43,490 bases of DNA, taken from assembly GCA_002493005.1 (NCBI GenBank), contig DKXL01000032.1:46733-90222 (forward strand). The letters run 5' to 3'. The DNA is from Ruminococcaceae bacterium UBA7127. GTDB taxonomy: Bacteria; Bacillota; Clostridia; Oscillospirales; Acutalibacteraceae. The notes below the pieces were generated by a model. That model was not told the DNA's origin. It saw only the letters and a list, made by a program, of their open reading frames with translations, and ran no database searches. Position numbers and translations under genes: made by a program. This document shows, one piece after another, positions 1 through 6,046 of the stretch (positions are counted from its first letter, which is position 1; each line of letters opens with the position of its first letter).

Positions 1-60
1 AGACAGCTTGATAGTATCTACACTCCTCCGCCCGACCGTTTTCGGGCATTTTCCTATAAA
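1..60 (-). repeat. Dispersed repeat family A, copy 1 (cut by window edge)
   Basis: On the minus strand this segment carries the family A core: TATAGGAAAATG, a GCCCGA...TCGGGC hairpin, then GTGTAGATACTATCAAGC. It matches 39607-39675 almost base for base, and 4767-4860 and 5888-5980 more loosely. It lies just downstream of the GGGtGRT operon terminator, on the same strand as that operon. The rest of the element lies outside the window. No coding potential is seen. Confidence 0.8.
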
Positions 61-64
61 GTCA

Positions 65-102
65 AAAAAAACATCCGCAAGCTCAAATGAGTTTGCGGAT
101 GT
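65..102 (-). terminator. Rho-independent terminator of the GGGtGRT operon
   Basis: A 13-bp stem (arms CATCCGCAAGCTC and GAGTTTGCGGATG, one G-T wobble, 4-nt loop AAAT) is followed on the minus strand by a run of seven T. It lies 26 bases past the stop codon of the GGGtGRT gene, as expected for the end of that transcript. Confidence 0.9.
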
Positions 103-127
103 TCTGATTTATTGAAAAGATTTGCAA

Positions 128-1132
128 TTACTTGTTCATTGCCTCATAAACTGCAACTGCACAAGCAACGGTAGCACCAACCATTGGGTTGTTGCCCATA
201 CCGATAAGACCCATCATCTCAACGTGAGCAGGAACAGAAGATGAACCTGCAAACTGAGCGTCACCGTGCATTCTGCCCATTGAGTCTGTAAGACCGTAAG
301 AAGCAGGGCCTGCACCCATATTATCGGGATGAAGTGTACGACCTGTGCCGCCGCCTGATGCTACTGAGAAGTAACTAACACCGTTTTCGTTAGCCCACTT
401 CTTGTATGTACCTGCAACAAGGTGCTGGAAACGAGTCGGGTTTGTTGAGTTACCTGTGATTGAAACACCAACGTTTTCCTTCTGCATAATTGCAACGCCC
501 TCACGAACGTCGTCTGCACCGTAGCAGCGAACAGCAGCTCTTTCACCGTCAGAAAAAGCCTTTTCTTCAACAATCTTAAGCTCTGATGTAAAATAGTCAA
601 ACTCAGTTTTTACATATGTAAAGCCGTTGATTCTTGAAATGATATAAGCAGCGTCCTTGCCAAGACCGTTAAGAATAACTCTTAATGGTTCTTTTCTTGC
701 CTTGTTAGCGTTACGAGCAATACCGATAGCGCCCTCAGCAGCAGCAAAACTTTCGTGACCTGCAAGGAATGCAAAGCACTTTGTTTCATCTCTCAAAAGC
801 ATTGCGCCAAGGTTACCGTGACCACGGCCAACGTTTCTCTGCTCTGCAACAGAACCGGGGATGCAGAATGCCTCAAGGCCGATACCGATTGCCTCGGCAG
901 CCTCGGCAGCAGTCTTTGCACCCTTTTTGATTGCTACAGCACAGCCAAGAGTATAAGCCCAGCCTGCATTTTCAAATGCGATTGGCTGAACGCCCTTAAC
1001 GATATCATATGGGTCAAACCCCATATCGTTACAAATTTTTCTTGCCTCTTCAAGATTTGCAATACCGTACTCGGCAAGGCACTTCTCAATCTTAGGCATT
1101 CTTCTTTCCATACTTTCAAATGTTACTGCCAT
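128..1132 (-). CDS. GGGtGRT family protein of unknown function
   Basis: A 334-residue soluble protein of the family named after its GGGTGRT motif, here at residues 260-266, followed by a glycine-rich conserved C-terminal stretch (GLTDSMGRMHGDAQFAGSSS). No signal peptide or membrane segment is seen. The start ATG has a strong AAGGAGG site. It is the second gene of a two-gene operon with a NifU-like protein 21 bp upstream, and the transcript ends at the hairpin at 65-102. The pairing with a cysteine-containing scaffold homologue suggests an iron-sulfur, metal or redox role, but that is inference; to my knowledge the family has no established reaction. Recognition of the family is confident; the function is not known. 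Confidence 0.88.
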   Translation of the reverse strand: MAVTFESMERRMPKIEKCLAEYGIANLEEARKICNDMGFDPYDIVKGVQPIAFENAGWAYTLGCAVAIKKGAKTAAEAAEAIGIGLEAFCIPGSVAEQRNVGRGHGNLGAMLLRDETKCFAFLAGHESFAAAEGAIGIARNANKARKEPLRVILNGLGKDAAYIISRINGFTYVKTEFDYFTSELKIVEEKAFSDGERAAVRCYGADDVREGVAIMQKENVGVSITGNSTNPTRFQHLVAGTYKKWANENGVSYFSVASGGGTGRTLHPDNMGAGPASYGLTDSMGRMHGDAQFAGSSSVPAHVEMMGLIGMGNNPMVGATVACAVAVYEAMNK

Positions 1133-1153
1133 TATTGTGTCCTCCTTACCGAA

Positions 1154-1846
1154 TTATTCTTCACGAGGGTCAATGTACTTAGCTGCGCCGTCGAAACGAC
1201 CGTACTGACCGATGTTGTTTTTATATGCTTCGTTTGGTTCAACGCCGTGACGAATGTCCTCAAGCATCTTACCGAGCTTTACAAACTGGTAGCCGATAAC
1301 TTCGTCATTTTCGTCAAGAGCAGTCTTAAGAACATAGCCTTCAGCCATTTCCATATAACGAACGCCCTTTGCGTTTGTGCTGTACATAGTACCAACCTGG
1401 CTGCGAAGACCTTTGCCAAGATCCTCCATACCTGCACCAATCGGGAGACCGCCCTCAGAGAAAGCTGTCTGGCTTCTGCCGTAAACAAGCTGCTCAAAGA
1501 TGTTTCTCATTGCGGTGTTGATTGCGTCACAAACAAGGTCTGTGTTAAGGCACTCAAGGAGTGTCTTGTTAGGGAGAATTTCAGCAGCCATTGCTGCGGA
1601 GTGAGTCATACCTGAGCAACCGATTGTTTCAACCAGTGCTTCTTCAACAATACCGTCTTTTACGTTAAGTGTGAGTTTGCAGGCACCCTGCTGAGGCGCA
1701 CACCAGCCGATACCGTGAGAAAGACCCGAAATGTCTTTAATCTCATAAGATTTTACCCATTTGCCCTCTTCGGGAATAGGTGCAGGACCGTGCTTTGGTC
1801 CCTTTGCAACAGTGCACATTTTTTCAACTTCTTTTGAATAAATCAT
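1154..1846 (-). CDS. NifU/IscU-like iron-sulfur scaffold homologue, partner of GGGtGRT protein
   Basis: A 230-residue protein with an IscU/NifU-N-like core: a GCSGMTHSAA segment around Cys77 recalls the GC-x-AS motif of IscU scaffolds. Other cysteines are at 11, 49, 56, 99 and 106. The N-terminal ~40 residues and the C-terminal ~90 residues, which end in an acidic tail, extend beyond an ordinary IscU. The start is the ATG of MIYSKEVEK, preceded by AAAGGAG at about 8 bases; an in-frame TTG six codons earlier overlaps that ribosome site and is rejected. First gene of the operon, with a consensus promoter at 1903-1931. Cluster assembly or storage is inferred from homology, and no IscS/SufS partner lies nearby. 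Family members are commonly annotated as Fe-S assembly scaffold proteins. Confidence 0.8.
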   Translation of the reverse strand: MIYSKEVEKMCTVAKGPKHGPAPIPEEGKWVKSYEIKDISGLSHGIGWCAPQQGACKLTLNVKDGIVEEALVETIGCSGMTHSAAMAAEILPNKTLLECLNTDLVCDAINTAMRNIFEQLVYGRSQTAFSEGGLPIGAGMEDLGKGLRSQVGTMYSTNAKGVRYMEMAEGYVLKTALDENDEVIGYQFVKLGKMLEDIRHGVEPNEAYKNNIGQYGRFDGAAKYIDPREE

Positions 1847-1902
1847 GTGTACTTCTCCTTTCAATAAATTGTTTGAGTTTCAGAATTTACTCATACACCA
1901 TT

Positions 1903-1931
1903 ATTATACGGCTTTTTCCAACATTTTTCAA
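1903..1931 (-). promoter_or_regulatory. SigA-type promoter of the NifU-like/GGGtGRT operon
   Basis: On the minus strand the -35 box is TTGAAA (1931-1926), followed by exactly 17 bases and a perfect TATAAT -10 box (1908-1903). The predicted transcript starts near 1896, giving a ~50-nt leader before the NifU-like ATG. The direct-repeat array at 1938-2110 begins immediately upstream of the -35 box. Confidence 0.8.
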
Positions 1932-1937
1932 GTATTT

Positions 1938-2110
1938 TAGATCGAGTAGAAAAAAATATTAAATCCAAACGTATATTTCCCGACCGTAATGCACATATAT
2001 TTCTAACCGGTGCTTAGTTCGAGCAGAAAAATTTATTAATCCACAACGTTTTTGTCGACAATAGCGTACGTATATTTCTAACCATTGCCTAGTTTGGGCA
2101 GAAATTATAT
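1938..2110. repeat. Iteron-like direct repeats (~76-bp period) upstream of the NifU-like operon
   Basis: The motif TAGnTCGAGYAGAAA occurs at 1938-1952, 2015-2029 and, as TAGTTTGGGCAGAAA, at 2090-2104, with periods of 77 and 75 bp. Two of the units also share TATATTTCTAACC just before the motif (1998-2008 and 2071-2082) and an AT-rich TTATTAAT-type stretch after it. The array fills the gap between the promoter at 1903-1931 and the convergent end of the Crp/Fnr-type gene. It has no ORF. It could be a multi-site operator or decayed repeat units. Confidence 0.65.
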
Positions 2111-2158
2111 TAATTTTGGAAGTTAGCTTCCTGTTACTTTGCCGCTGCCTTAGCTTTA

Positions 2159-2818
2159 TTATACAATCTCGGGTTCAAAAAACTCTGCTATTTTCTCCTT
2201 TTTTTTCAGCAAAATCTGTCTGTATTCGGTAGAAATATATCCGCTTTTTGTAAATCTGCCGAGCACCTTGCTTACCGTCACCCTTGACACTCCGACAGCG
2301 TTGGCAATTTCTTCGTGAGTCAGGTGTACTCTGCCGTTTTTCTCACTTTCAAGCAATAAATGGGCAATGCGTGCGTCTGCCTGCAAAAATGTCATTGAAT
2401 CAAGCTGTGACGATAACAAACGAATACGATTTGACAAAATTTCAAGCAGTTCAAACGCAAGCTTGGGATATTGTGCAATAAGCTCTGTAAGCCTTTTTTG
2501 ATCAATCATAACGACCTCGGTGCTAACCATTGCTCTTGCCGAGCTGACTCTGGGCTTTTTGTCAAAAAATGCACCTTCCCCCAGTAATTCCCCGTTTGTT
2601 GCAGTATTGAGTGTTTTTTCCATTCCGTCAACCGATGTCATATACACCTTTACTCTGCCTTTTTTCAAATAGCAAAAGTTGCTTGCAATGTCGCCCTGAA
2701 GATATATTATCTCATCTTTTGCAAATCGTCTTGACGGACTTGCGTTTTCAAGCAGTCTTTGCATATCCTCGTGAATTTTACTTCCTGTTTGTATGTAACG
2801 CAACGAACGTGTTTCCAT
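2159..2818 (-). CDS. Crp/Fnr family transcriptional regulator
   Basis: A 219-residue protein with an N-terminal cyclic-nucleotide-binding-fold sensor domain (about residues 20-130, including LQGDIASNFCYLKKGRVKVY and LLGEGAFF) and a C-terminal Crp-type winged helix (about 150-215), whose recognition helix region is HEEIANAVGVSRVTVSKVLGRF. The effector is not evident: there is no N-terminal cysteine cluster like that of E. coli FNR, so a [4Fe-4S] sensor of that type is unlikely. AAAGGAG precedes the ATG. It is divergent from leuCD, and a 20-bp palindrome of Crp/Fnr type lies between the two genes (2867-2886), which suggests autoregulation and control of leuCD. Confidence 0.9.
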   Translation of the reverse strand: METRSLRYIQTGSKIHEDMQRLLENASPSRRFAKDEIIYLQGDIASNFCYLKKGRVKVYMTSVDGMEKTLNTATNGELLGEGAFFDKKPRVSSARAMVSTEVVMIDQKRLTELIAQYPKLAFELLEILSNRIRLLSSQLDSMTFLQADARIAHLLLESEKNGRVHLTHEEIANAVGVSRVTVSKVLGRFTKSGYISTEYRQILLKKKEKIAEFFEPEIV

Positions 2819-2866
2819 ATACTCCTGCTCCTTTTATCCGCTATTTACCTGCAAATAATTTCTCTA

Positions 2867-2886
2867 ATTGTAACATAGTTTACAAT
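2867..2886. promoter_or_regulatory. Crp/Fnr-like palindromic operator between regulator and leuC
   Basis: A perfect inverted repeat ATTGTAA-N6-TTACAAT lies almost midway in the divergent intergenic region, 48 bp from the regulator ATG and 53 bp from the leuC ATG. The arm length and 6-bp spacing fit a Crp/Fnr-family dimer site (compare TGTGA-N6-TCACA). Its assignment to the adjacent regulator is inference. Confidence 0.6.
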
Positions 2887-2939
2887 CTTTTTTCAACCCT
2901 TATGCAATAATATTATTAAAAAACAAAAGGAGTGATTTT

Positions 2940-4205
2940 ATGGGTATGACTATGTCACAAAAAATCCTTGCAGCCCACGCAGGGCTGAGCGAGGTTAAGG
3001 CAGGGCAGCTTGTAGAAGCACAGCTTGATATGGTGCTCGGCAACGACGTAACCTCTCCCGTAGCAATCAACGTTTTTGAGGAAAACGGCGCAACCTCAGT
3101 GTTTGACAACACAAAAATTGCAATGATAATGGACCACTTTACTCCTAACAAGGACATAAAGGCAGCTACTCAGGTTAAGCAGACACGCAATTTTGCAAAC
3201 AAATATGATATTAAGAATTATATGGACGTCGGTCAGATGGGTATTGAGCATGCATTGCTCCCCGAAAAAGGACTTGTAGGTCCCGGATGCCTTTGCATAG
3301 GCGCAGATTCACACACCTGCACATACGGTGCACTCGGTGCTTTTTCAACAGGCGTAGGCTCAACAGATATGGCTGCGGGAATGATCAGCGGCAAGGCTTG
3401 GTTCAAGGTTCCTTCTGCAATCAAATTCAATCTCGTCGGCAAGCCGCAGGGCTATGTAAGCGGCAAAGACGTTATTTTACACATAATCGGTATGATTGGC
3501 GTTGACGGTGCGCTCTATAAATCAATGGAATTTGCGGGCGAGGGCTTGCAATACCTAAACATTGACGACCGCCTTTGCATTGCCAATATGGCTATAGAAG
3601 CAGGCGCAAAGAACGGCATTTTCCCTGTTGACGACATCACACGCGAATACTGCAACGGCAGATATCAGGGCACCCCTGTTGAATACACCGCCGACGAAGA
3701 TGCTGTGTACGACGAGGAATACACAATTGATTTGAGCACGCTCAGACCAACGGTTGCATTTCCTCACCTGCCCGAAAACACAAGGACAGTTGATGAAATA
3801 GGCGAAAATGAAGTTAAAATTGACCAGTGCGTAATCGGATCCTGCACAAACGGCAGAATTTCCGACCTAAGAGCCGCCGCTGAAATTTTAAAAGGCAGAA
3901 AAATAGCCAAAAATGTTCGCTGCATCATCTTCCCGGGCACTCAGCAGATTTGGCTCGACGCTATGCACGAAGGATTATTTGACATATTCATTGAGGCAGG
4001 CGCAGTTGTTTCAACTCCAACCTGCGGTCCTTGTCTTGGCGGACATATGGGTATTCTTGCCGCAGGCGAAAAGGCTGTTTCAACAACAAACCGCAACTTT
4101 GTCGGCAGAATGGGACATGTAGACAGCGAGATTTATCTTGCAAGCCCGGCAGTTGCCGCAGCAAGCGCAGTAACCGGCTACATCACAGACCCGTCAAAGC
4201 TTTAA
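2940..4205 (+). CDS. leuC: 3-isopropylmalate dehydratase large subunit
   Basis: A 421-residue aconitase-family protein of the shorter, archaeal-type LeuC class (HacA/LeuC1-like). With LeuD it isomerises 2-isopropylmalate to 3-isopropylmalate in leucine synthesis. The [4Fe-4S] ligands are visible: Cys302 in GSCTNG, and Cys362 and Cys365 in TPTCGPCLGG. The aconitase pattern GADSHTCTYGALG is near residue 120. AAAGGAG sits about 7 bases before the ATG. leuD follows after 17 bp with its own ribosome site, forming a two-gene operon closed by the hairpin at 4732-4765. leuA and leuB are not in this window. A citramalate or homoaconitate role for this subclass cannot be excluded. Confidence 0.93.
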   Translation: MGMTMSQKILAAHAGLSEVKAGQLVEAQLDMVLGNDVTSPVAINVFEENGATSVFDNTKIAMIMDHFTPNKDIKAATQVKQTRNFANKYDIKNYMDVGQMGIEHALLPEKGLVGPGCLCIGADSHTCTYGALGAFSTGVGSTDMAAGMISGKAWFKVPSAIKFNLVGKPQGYVSGKDVILHIIGMIGVDGALYKSMEFAGEGLQYLNIDDRLCIANMAIEAGAKNGIFPVDDITREYCNGRYQGTPVEYTADEDAVYDEEYTIDLSTLRPTVAFPHLPENTRTVDEIGENEVKIDQCVIGSCTNGRISDLRAAAEILKGRKIAKNVRCIIFPGTQQIWLDAMHEGLFDIFIEAGAVVSTPTCGPCLGGHMGILAAGEKAVSTTNRNFVGRMGHVDSEIYLASPAVAAASAVTGYITDPSKL

Positions 4206-4222
4206 TAAAGGAGACAGTTAAT

Positions 4223-4702
4223 ATGAATGCAAAAGGCACAGTTCACAAGTTCGGCGATAACGTTGATACGGATGTAATCATCCCTGCTCGTTATCTTAAC
4301 ACAGCCTCCCATAAGGAGCTTGCCGCTCACTGTATGGAGGACATTGACGCAGAATTTGTAAATAAAGTAAACGAGGGCGACATTATGGTTGCCGAGAAAA
4401 ACTTTGGCTGCGGTTCATCACGTGAGCACGCACCAATCGCAATCAAGGCAAGCGGTATTTCCTGCGTTATCGCATCAACATTTGCAAGAATTTTCTACCG
4501 CAATTCAATTAACATCGGTTTGCCTATTCTTGAATGTGATGAGGCGGCAAAGGACATCAAAGACGGCGACGTTGTATCGGTTAACTTTGACACAGGCGTA
4601 ATCACCAATGAAACAACAGGCAAAACCTATCAGGCTGAGCCGTTCCCCGAGTTCATTCAGAACATCATCAAAAAAGGCGGACTTATCAAGTCAATTATGT
4701 AA
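4223..4702 (+). CDS. leuD: 3-isopropylmalate dehydratase small subunit
   Basis: A 159-residue aconitase swivel-domain protein, the partner of LeuC. It contains the family signatures VDTDVIIPARYL near the N-terminus and FGCGSSREHAP at about residues 60-70, the loop that contacts substrate. The length fits the short archaeal-type LeuD class, matching the LeuC type upstream. The start is the ATG after AAAGGAG. An overlapping frame opens further upstream inside leuC but has no ribosome site at its start and is not used. Confidence 0.93.
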   Translation: MNAKGTVHKFGDNVDTDVIIPARYLNTASHKELAAHCMEDIDAEFVNKVNEGDIMVAEKNFGCGSSREHAPIAIKASGISCVIASTFARIFYRNSINIGLPILECDEAAKDIKDGDVVSVNFDTGVITNETTGKTYQAEPFPEFIQNIIKKGGLIKSIM

Positions 4703-4731
4703 CTTGCTTTCCGCATAATTAATTTATCTAA

Positions 4732-4765
4732 AAGAGCGACTCTCCGCAAGGAAAGCCGCTCTTTT
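4732..4765 (+). terminator. Terminator after leuCD
   Basis: The stem AAGAGCGACTCTCC / GGAAAGCCGCTCTT has a GCAA tetraloop and two A-C mismatches, and is followed by TTTTT. It lies 30 bases after the leuD stop and directly abuts a family A repeat. Confidence 0.85.
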
Positions 4766-4766
4766 T

Positions 4767-4860
4767 ACATTATAGGAAATTGCTCGAAAACGGGCGAGAA
4801 CAGAAGTACTGATAATATCAAGCTGCTGCACGAATTGCATGCGAGGCACTCGCTCTTTTT
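4767..4860 (+). repeat. Dispersed repeat family A, copy 2 (most complete on this strand)
   Basis: Begins ACATTATAGGAAA, then a CTCG...CGAG hairpin, GATAATATCAAGCTGCTGCACGAATTG, and ends with a terminator-like hairpin GCGAG-GCA-CTCGC (4841-4853) plus a T-run to 4860. The inner hairpin pairs CTCG with CGAG here, whereas copy 1 pairs CCCGA with TCGGG, so the changes are compensatory. The start abuts the leuD terminator. Confidence 0.75.
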
Positions 4861-4929
4861 ATTGCTCTATATCAATAGTCGGAGTCAAAATCTATATCTT
4901 AAAACCCCTTTATTAAGCGGTTATACAGT

Positions 4930-4950
4930 CTGTCAACTGCCGGTTGACAG
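4930..4950. promoter_or_regulatory. Perfect inverted repeat upstream of XRE gene
   Basis: CTGTCAAC-TGCCG-GTTGACAG has 8-bp arms and a 5-bp centre. The right arm contains a -35-like TTGACA (4944-4949), but the TATAAT at 4992-4997 lies 42 bases downstream, so the two do not make one promoter. The palindrome is about 90 bases before the XRE start codon and is a reasonable candidate for its own operator. The remaining bases of this 338-bp gap (4703-5040) hold the leuD terminator, a family A repeat and AT-rich sequence. Confidence 0.45.
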
Positions 4951-5040
4951 ATTTCAAGGTTAAAATGGTAGTGTTTTTTTGCAATTTGCGATATAATTAA
5001 ATTGATTTCGAAGTCAATAAATTTTAAGGAGTTTATACAA

Positions 5041-5829
5041 ATGACACTTGGAGAAAAAATTATGCGTTTGCGACAGTCAAAAGGTTTGTCACAGGAGGAG
5101 TTTGGCGAAAAAATGGGAGTTTCACGTCAGGCAGTTTCAAAATGGGAAACAGGGCAGGCAATGCCTGACGTTGACAAAATTATTCAGATGAGTGATTTTT
5201 TCGGTGTGACTACTGATTATTTATTAAAGAATGAGAGTGAAAAAACAAATTCCGTTAATTTTGATAACGGAAATGCTGAACTGAATAACAGTTCAAAGAA
5301 AAGTATTAGAGAAAAACTGCACTTTGAACGCAAAAGCAACAAAACTTTTATGGGATTGCCTCTCTATCATATTAATATCGGTCTGGGTGCATACAGGGCT
5401 AAAGGTGTGTTCTCAATTGGTATAATTTCAACAGGCTTGATTTCTCTGGGGCTGCTTTCAGTCGGGTTGCTTTCGTGGGGTATTGTGTCAATCGGTCTTT
5501 TGCTTGCTCTTGGCAACATTTCTGTCGGCGGCGTTGCGCTTGGCGGAGTTGCCGCAGGCGTACTTGCTTTGGGCGGAGTTGCGTTGGGTGTGTTTACGAT
5601 AGGAGGATGTTCAATAGGCGTTTATTCAATTGGCGGTTGTGCCATTGCTTCGCAGATTGCATTCGGCGGTTACGCACAGGGGTATATTGCTATCGGCGAA
5701 CAAGCAATCGGTACGCACGCATTCAATGTGGCTGGTGATATTCCGCAGAATATCAAGGCTGAAATTGCCGAAATTATCGCAAGAGAATTGCCGAACACAC
5801 CGCAATTTATTGCTAATATGTTCGGATGA
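5041..5829 (+). CDS. XRE-family regulator with glycine-rich repeat/membrane-like C-terminal domain
   Basis: A 262-residue protein. Residues 1-65 are a Cro/CI helix-turn-helix (MRLRQSKGLSQEEFGEKMGV, then SRQAVSKWETGQAMPDV). After a polar linker, residues ~100-240 are almost entirely small and hydrophobic. They begin with FMGLPLYHINIG and run into a roughly 10-residue repeat of the form xIGGxxxGxx (from about residue 161: ALGGVAAGVL, ALGGVALGVF, TIGGCSIGVY). This could be a membrane-embedded glycine-zipper domain or a repeat solenoid; the sequence alone does not decide. The start is the ATG after AAGGAG (5026-5031); a start 13 codons earlier lacks a site. It is a lone gene, facing hydF convergently. 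Targets are unknown, and the palindrome at 4930-4950 may be one. Confidence 0.85.
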   Translation: MTLGEKIMRLRQSKGLSQEEFGEKMGVSRQAVSKWETGQAMPDVDKIIQMSDFFGVTTDYLLKNESEKTNSVNFDNGNAELNNSSKKSIREKLHFERKSNKTFMGLPLYHINIGLGAYRAKGVFSIGIISTGLISLGLLSVGLLSWGIVSIGLLLALGNISVGGVALGGVAAGVLALGGVALGVFTIGGCSIGVYSIGGCAIASQIAFGGYAQGYIAIGEQAIGTHAFNVAGDIPQNIKAEIAEIIARELPNTPQFIANMFG

Positions 5830-5887
5830 ATTTACTAAAAACATACAAAACAACAGGGGATAAGCAATGTATCCCCTAAACTTGTCG

Positions 5888-5980
5888 AAAAAACGTCGTG
5901 ACGCCGCTCACAATTCGATCAGACCGCCTGATAGTATCAACATTTCTTTGCCCAACCGTCTTCGACCGGTTTCCAATAAA
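5888..5980 (-). repeat. Dispersed repeat family A, copy 3
   Basis: On the minus strand: TTTATTGGAAACCGGTCG, a degenerate GC hairpin, GTTGATACTATCAGGCGGTC, then CGAATTGTGAGCGGCGTCAC and a T6 run (5893-5888). It shares the GATACTATCA core with copies 1, 2 and 4, and the CGAATTGTGAGCGG segment with 10068-10100. It lies between the convergent XRE and hydF genes, on the hydF strand, just past their shared terminator. Confidence 0.7.
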
Positions 5981-5982
5981 GC

Positions 5983-6010
5983 AAAAAGTCCGGTTTTTGC
6001 CGGACTTTTT
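5983..6010. terminator. Bidirectional terminator between XRE gene and hydF
   Basis: AAAAAGTCCGG-TTTTTG-CCGGACTTTTT is a perfect 11-bp stem with an A-tract on one side and a T-tract on the other, so it can work in both directions between convergent genes. Confidence 0.9.
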
Positions 6011-6046
6011 GTATTCTGTATATTATATTCGATTGTCCCTTAAAGC

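Noticed and set aside
755..1615. Long plus-strand open frame (286 codons) across the GGGtGRT and NifU-like genes.
   Set aside because: It is antisense to two well-supported genes and spans both of them and the gap; no ribosome site and no recognisable protein features.
2090..2104. TTTGGGCAGA here also starts family B repeats, suggesting one common repeat family.
   Set aside because: Beyond the shared 10 bases there is no matching hairpin arm, so I kept the two families separate.
1938..2110. Regular repeats considered as a CRISPR array.
   Set aside because: Only three degenerate motifs with similar, not unique, intervening sequence, and no cas genes in the window.
4944..4997. TTGACA (4944) and TATAAT (4992) considered as one promoter for the XRE gene.
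   Set aside because: The spacing is 42 bp, far from 17; each box may belong to another signal or be chance.
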